Shown here: piece by piece, positions 62,618 through 64,000 of the stretch | Layout of the letters: each line of letters begins with the position of its first letter | Position numbering within the stretch: position 1 is the stretch's first letter | NCBI RefSeq assembly: GCF_003056355.1 | Contig: NZ_PYVW01000003.1 | Coordinates: 124,001 to 188,000 of the forward strand | DNA from: Devosia naphthalenivorans | GTDB taxonomy: Bacteria > Pseudomonadota > Alphaproteobacteria > Rhizobiales > Devosiaceae | Length of the DNA: 64,000 bases | Direction: 5' to 3' | The notes under the pieces: model-generated | What the model was told of the DNA's origin: nothing | What the model saw: only the letters and a program-made list of their open reading frames with translations | Databases searched by the model: none | Program-made: the position numbers and the translations under genes

Positions 62618-64000
62618 CTATTCCCACTCGATCGTACCCGGCGGCTTGCTGGTGACGTCGTAGACGACGCGGTTGATGCCCCGCACTTCATTGATGATGC
62701 GGGTGGCCGTGCGGCCCAGGAAGTTTATGTCGAACTGATAGAAATCCGCCGTCATGCCGTCCACAGAGGTCACTGCGCGCAGGGCGCAGACGAACTCATA
62801 GGTGCGGCCATCGCCCATGACGCCAACCGTCTGCACGGGGAGCAGCACCGCGAAAGCCTGCCAGATCTTGTCGTATTGGCCCGACTTGCGGATCTCATCG
62901 AGATAGATCGCATCGGCCTTGCGGAGGATGTCGAGCTTCTCGGGGCTGATGCCGCCGGGGCAGCGAATAGCAAGGCCCGGGCCGGGAAACGGGTGGCGGC
63001 CGATAAAGCTTTCGGGCAGCCCGAGTTCACGGCCAAGGGCACGGACTTCGTCCTTGAACAGCTCGCGCAGCGGCTCGACGAGCTGCATGTTCATGCGCTC
63101 GGGCAGCCCGCCAACATTGTGGTGGCTCTTGATGGTCACCGAAGGGCCGCCCGTGAACGACACCGATTCGATGACGTCGGGGTAAAGCGTGCCCTGCGCC
63201 AGGAACTCGGCGCCGCCAAGCTTCTTGGCTTCTTCCTCGAAGGTCTCGATGAACAGCCGCCCGATGATCTTGCGCTTGGTCTCGGGGTCGCTCTGCCCTT
63301 CCAGCTCGCGCAGGAACACCTTTGAGGCATCAACGTGGACCAGCGGAATATTGTACTGGTCGCGGAACATGGTGACGACCTGTTCGCTCTCGTTGAGCCG
63401 CATCAGGCCGTGATCGACATAGATGCAGGTCAACTGATCGCCAATGGCTTCATGGATCAGCACGGCCGCGACCGATGAATCGACGCCGCCCGAAAGGCCG
63501 CAGATGACCTTGCCGCTGCCAACCTGGGCGCGGATCTTTTCGATCATCTTCTGGCGATAGGCAGACATGTTCCAGTTCGACGGAATGCCGCAAATCTGGT
63601 GCACGAAATTGGCGTAGAGCTTGCCGCCGTCAGGGGTGTGAACCACCTCGGGGTGGAACTGCACGGCCCAGATGCGGCGCTCTTCGTTGGCGATCATCGC
63701 GAAGGGGGCGTTGGGCGAAGTGCCGACGACCTCAAACCCCTCAGGGAGCGCGACGACGCGGTCGCCATGGCTCATCCACACCTGATGCTCGGTGCTCAGC
63801 TCCCACACGCCTTCGGTCAGGCTCGACGGCTTTTGGACGGTGAGTTCCGCGCGGCCGAACTCGCGGTGATGGCCGGCTTCGACCTTGCCGCCCAGCGCCA
63901 TGCACAGGGCCTGCTGACCATAGCAGATGCCCAGGATCGGAACATTGGCGGCCAGGATCGAGGGATCGATGGTGGGCGCGTTCTCGTCCAGCGTGGATGC
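62618..64000 (-). CDS. guaA: GMP synthase (glutamine-hydrolysing), 5' partial
   Basis: 460 residues are visible and the frame is open to the window edge, so about 60 N-terminal residues are missing. GuaA amidates XMP to GMP. The glutaminase nucleophile is the Cys of LGICYGQQ (codon at 63923-63925) and its His/Glu partner lies in [10 protein letters not shown]. The PP-loop [14 protein letters not shown] and the C-terminal dimerisation domain ending [11 protein letters not shown] are complete. The ATG at 63901 is internal. Confidence 0.97.
   Translation of the reverse strand, partial: ASTLDENAPTIDPSILAANVPILGICYGQQALCMALGGKVEAGHHREFGRAELTVQKPSSLTEGVWELSTEHQVWMSHGDRVVALPEGFEVVGTSPNAPFAMIANEERRIWAVQFHPEVVHTPDGGKLYANFVHQICGIPSNWNMSAYRQKMIEKIRAQVGSGKVICGLSGGVDSSVAAVLIHEAIGDQLTCIYVDHGLMRLNESEQVVTMFRDQYNIPLVHVDASKVFLRELEGQSDPETKRKIIGRLFIETFEEEAKKLGGAEFLAQGTLYPDVIESVSFTGGPSVTIKSHHNVGGLPERMNMQLVEPLRELFKDEVRALGRELGLPESFIGRHPFPGPGLAIRCPGGISPEKLDILRKADAIYLDEIRKSGQYDKIWQAFAVLLPVQTVGVMGDGRTYEFVCALRAVTSVDGMTADFYQFDINFLGRTATRIINEVRGINRVVYDVTSKPPGTIEWE

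Noticed and set aside
1-64000. CRISPR arrays, tRNA genes, insertion sequences, phage or defence genes
   Set aside because: No regular direct repeats with spacers, no tRNA-like T-loop sequences in the gaps, and no transposase, integrase or phage domains were seen on either strand.

Overview
The window is a contiguous, gene-dense, high-GC stretch of an alphaproteobacterial chromosome. Gene content and order are those of Hyphomicrobiales (Rhizobiales): iolR-iolCDEB, plsX-fabH-ihfA-merR, glyA-nrdR-nusB, an LdtR-type regulator beside an L,D-transpeptidase and hemB, lptF-lptG-lptD-surA-pdxA-rsmA, acpP-fabF-mltG-gmk, rpsF-rpsR-rplI-dnaB-alr-radA-cvpA-purF, and der with a YfgM-like protein. A Devosia-like genus fits best, but this is inference from synteny and was not tested. 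I see no tRNA or rRNA gene, CRISPR array, insertion sequence, prophage or integrase.

Layout. 1-1950 is a partial two-domain enzyme: a Gfo/Idh/MocA dehydrogenase fused to an aldo/keto reductase. 1951-3102 is a gene-poor gap with inverted-repeat elements, ending in a promoter and an FMN riboswitch ahead of a RibN-type riboflavin importer (3103-4065). 4062-13287 is a myo-inositol catabolism region: a divergent dehydrogenase, an RpiR-family IolR, iolC-iolD-iolE, a small membrane protein, iolB, and a convergent iolG. GGAA-N6-TTCC-type operators lie in all three promoter regions. 13401-17696 holds merR, ihfA, fabH, plsX, a YceD protein and a cytochrome bc1 assembly chaperone, with bamE divergent from it. 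18414-20813 is glyA-nrdR-nusB without the riboflavin genes that relatives keep between nrdR and nusB. 21009-25529 covers envelope proteins, LdtR and hemB. 25794-32332 holds a DEAD-box helicase, ndk, a secreted protein, an ABC-F ATPase, a DUF4344 metallopeptidase and holC. 32369-41350 is pepA, then the outer-membrane biogenesis operon lptF-lptG-lptD-surA-pdxA-rsmA. 41347-48069 is an MFS transporter, gmk, mltG and the fatty-acid genes fabF-acpP-fabG-fabD. 48404-57184 is the ribosomal, replication and purine block, followed by an SDR, a GNAT and a CorC-like protein. The window ends in der, a TPR protein and a truncated guaA.

Most of this is core metabolism and envelope biogenesis, and I see no obviously new defence, mobile or secretion system. 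The observations most worth checking are a near-complete deletion of yicC that leaves only its C-terminal codons between mltG and gmk; an internally consistent IolR operator set; the FMN-riboswitch importer combined with the missing rib genes at nrdR-nusB; an SDR whose catalytic tyrosine position reads histidine; and palindromic repeats whose two subtypes show compensatory base changes.
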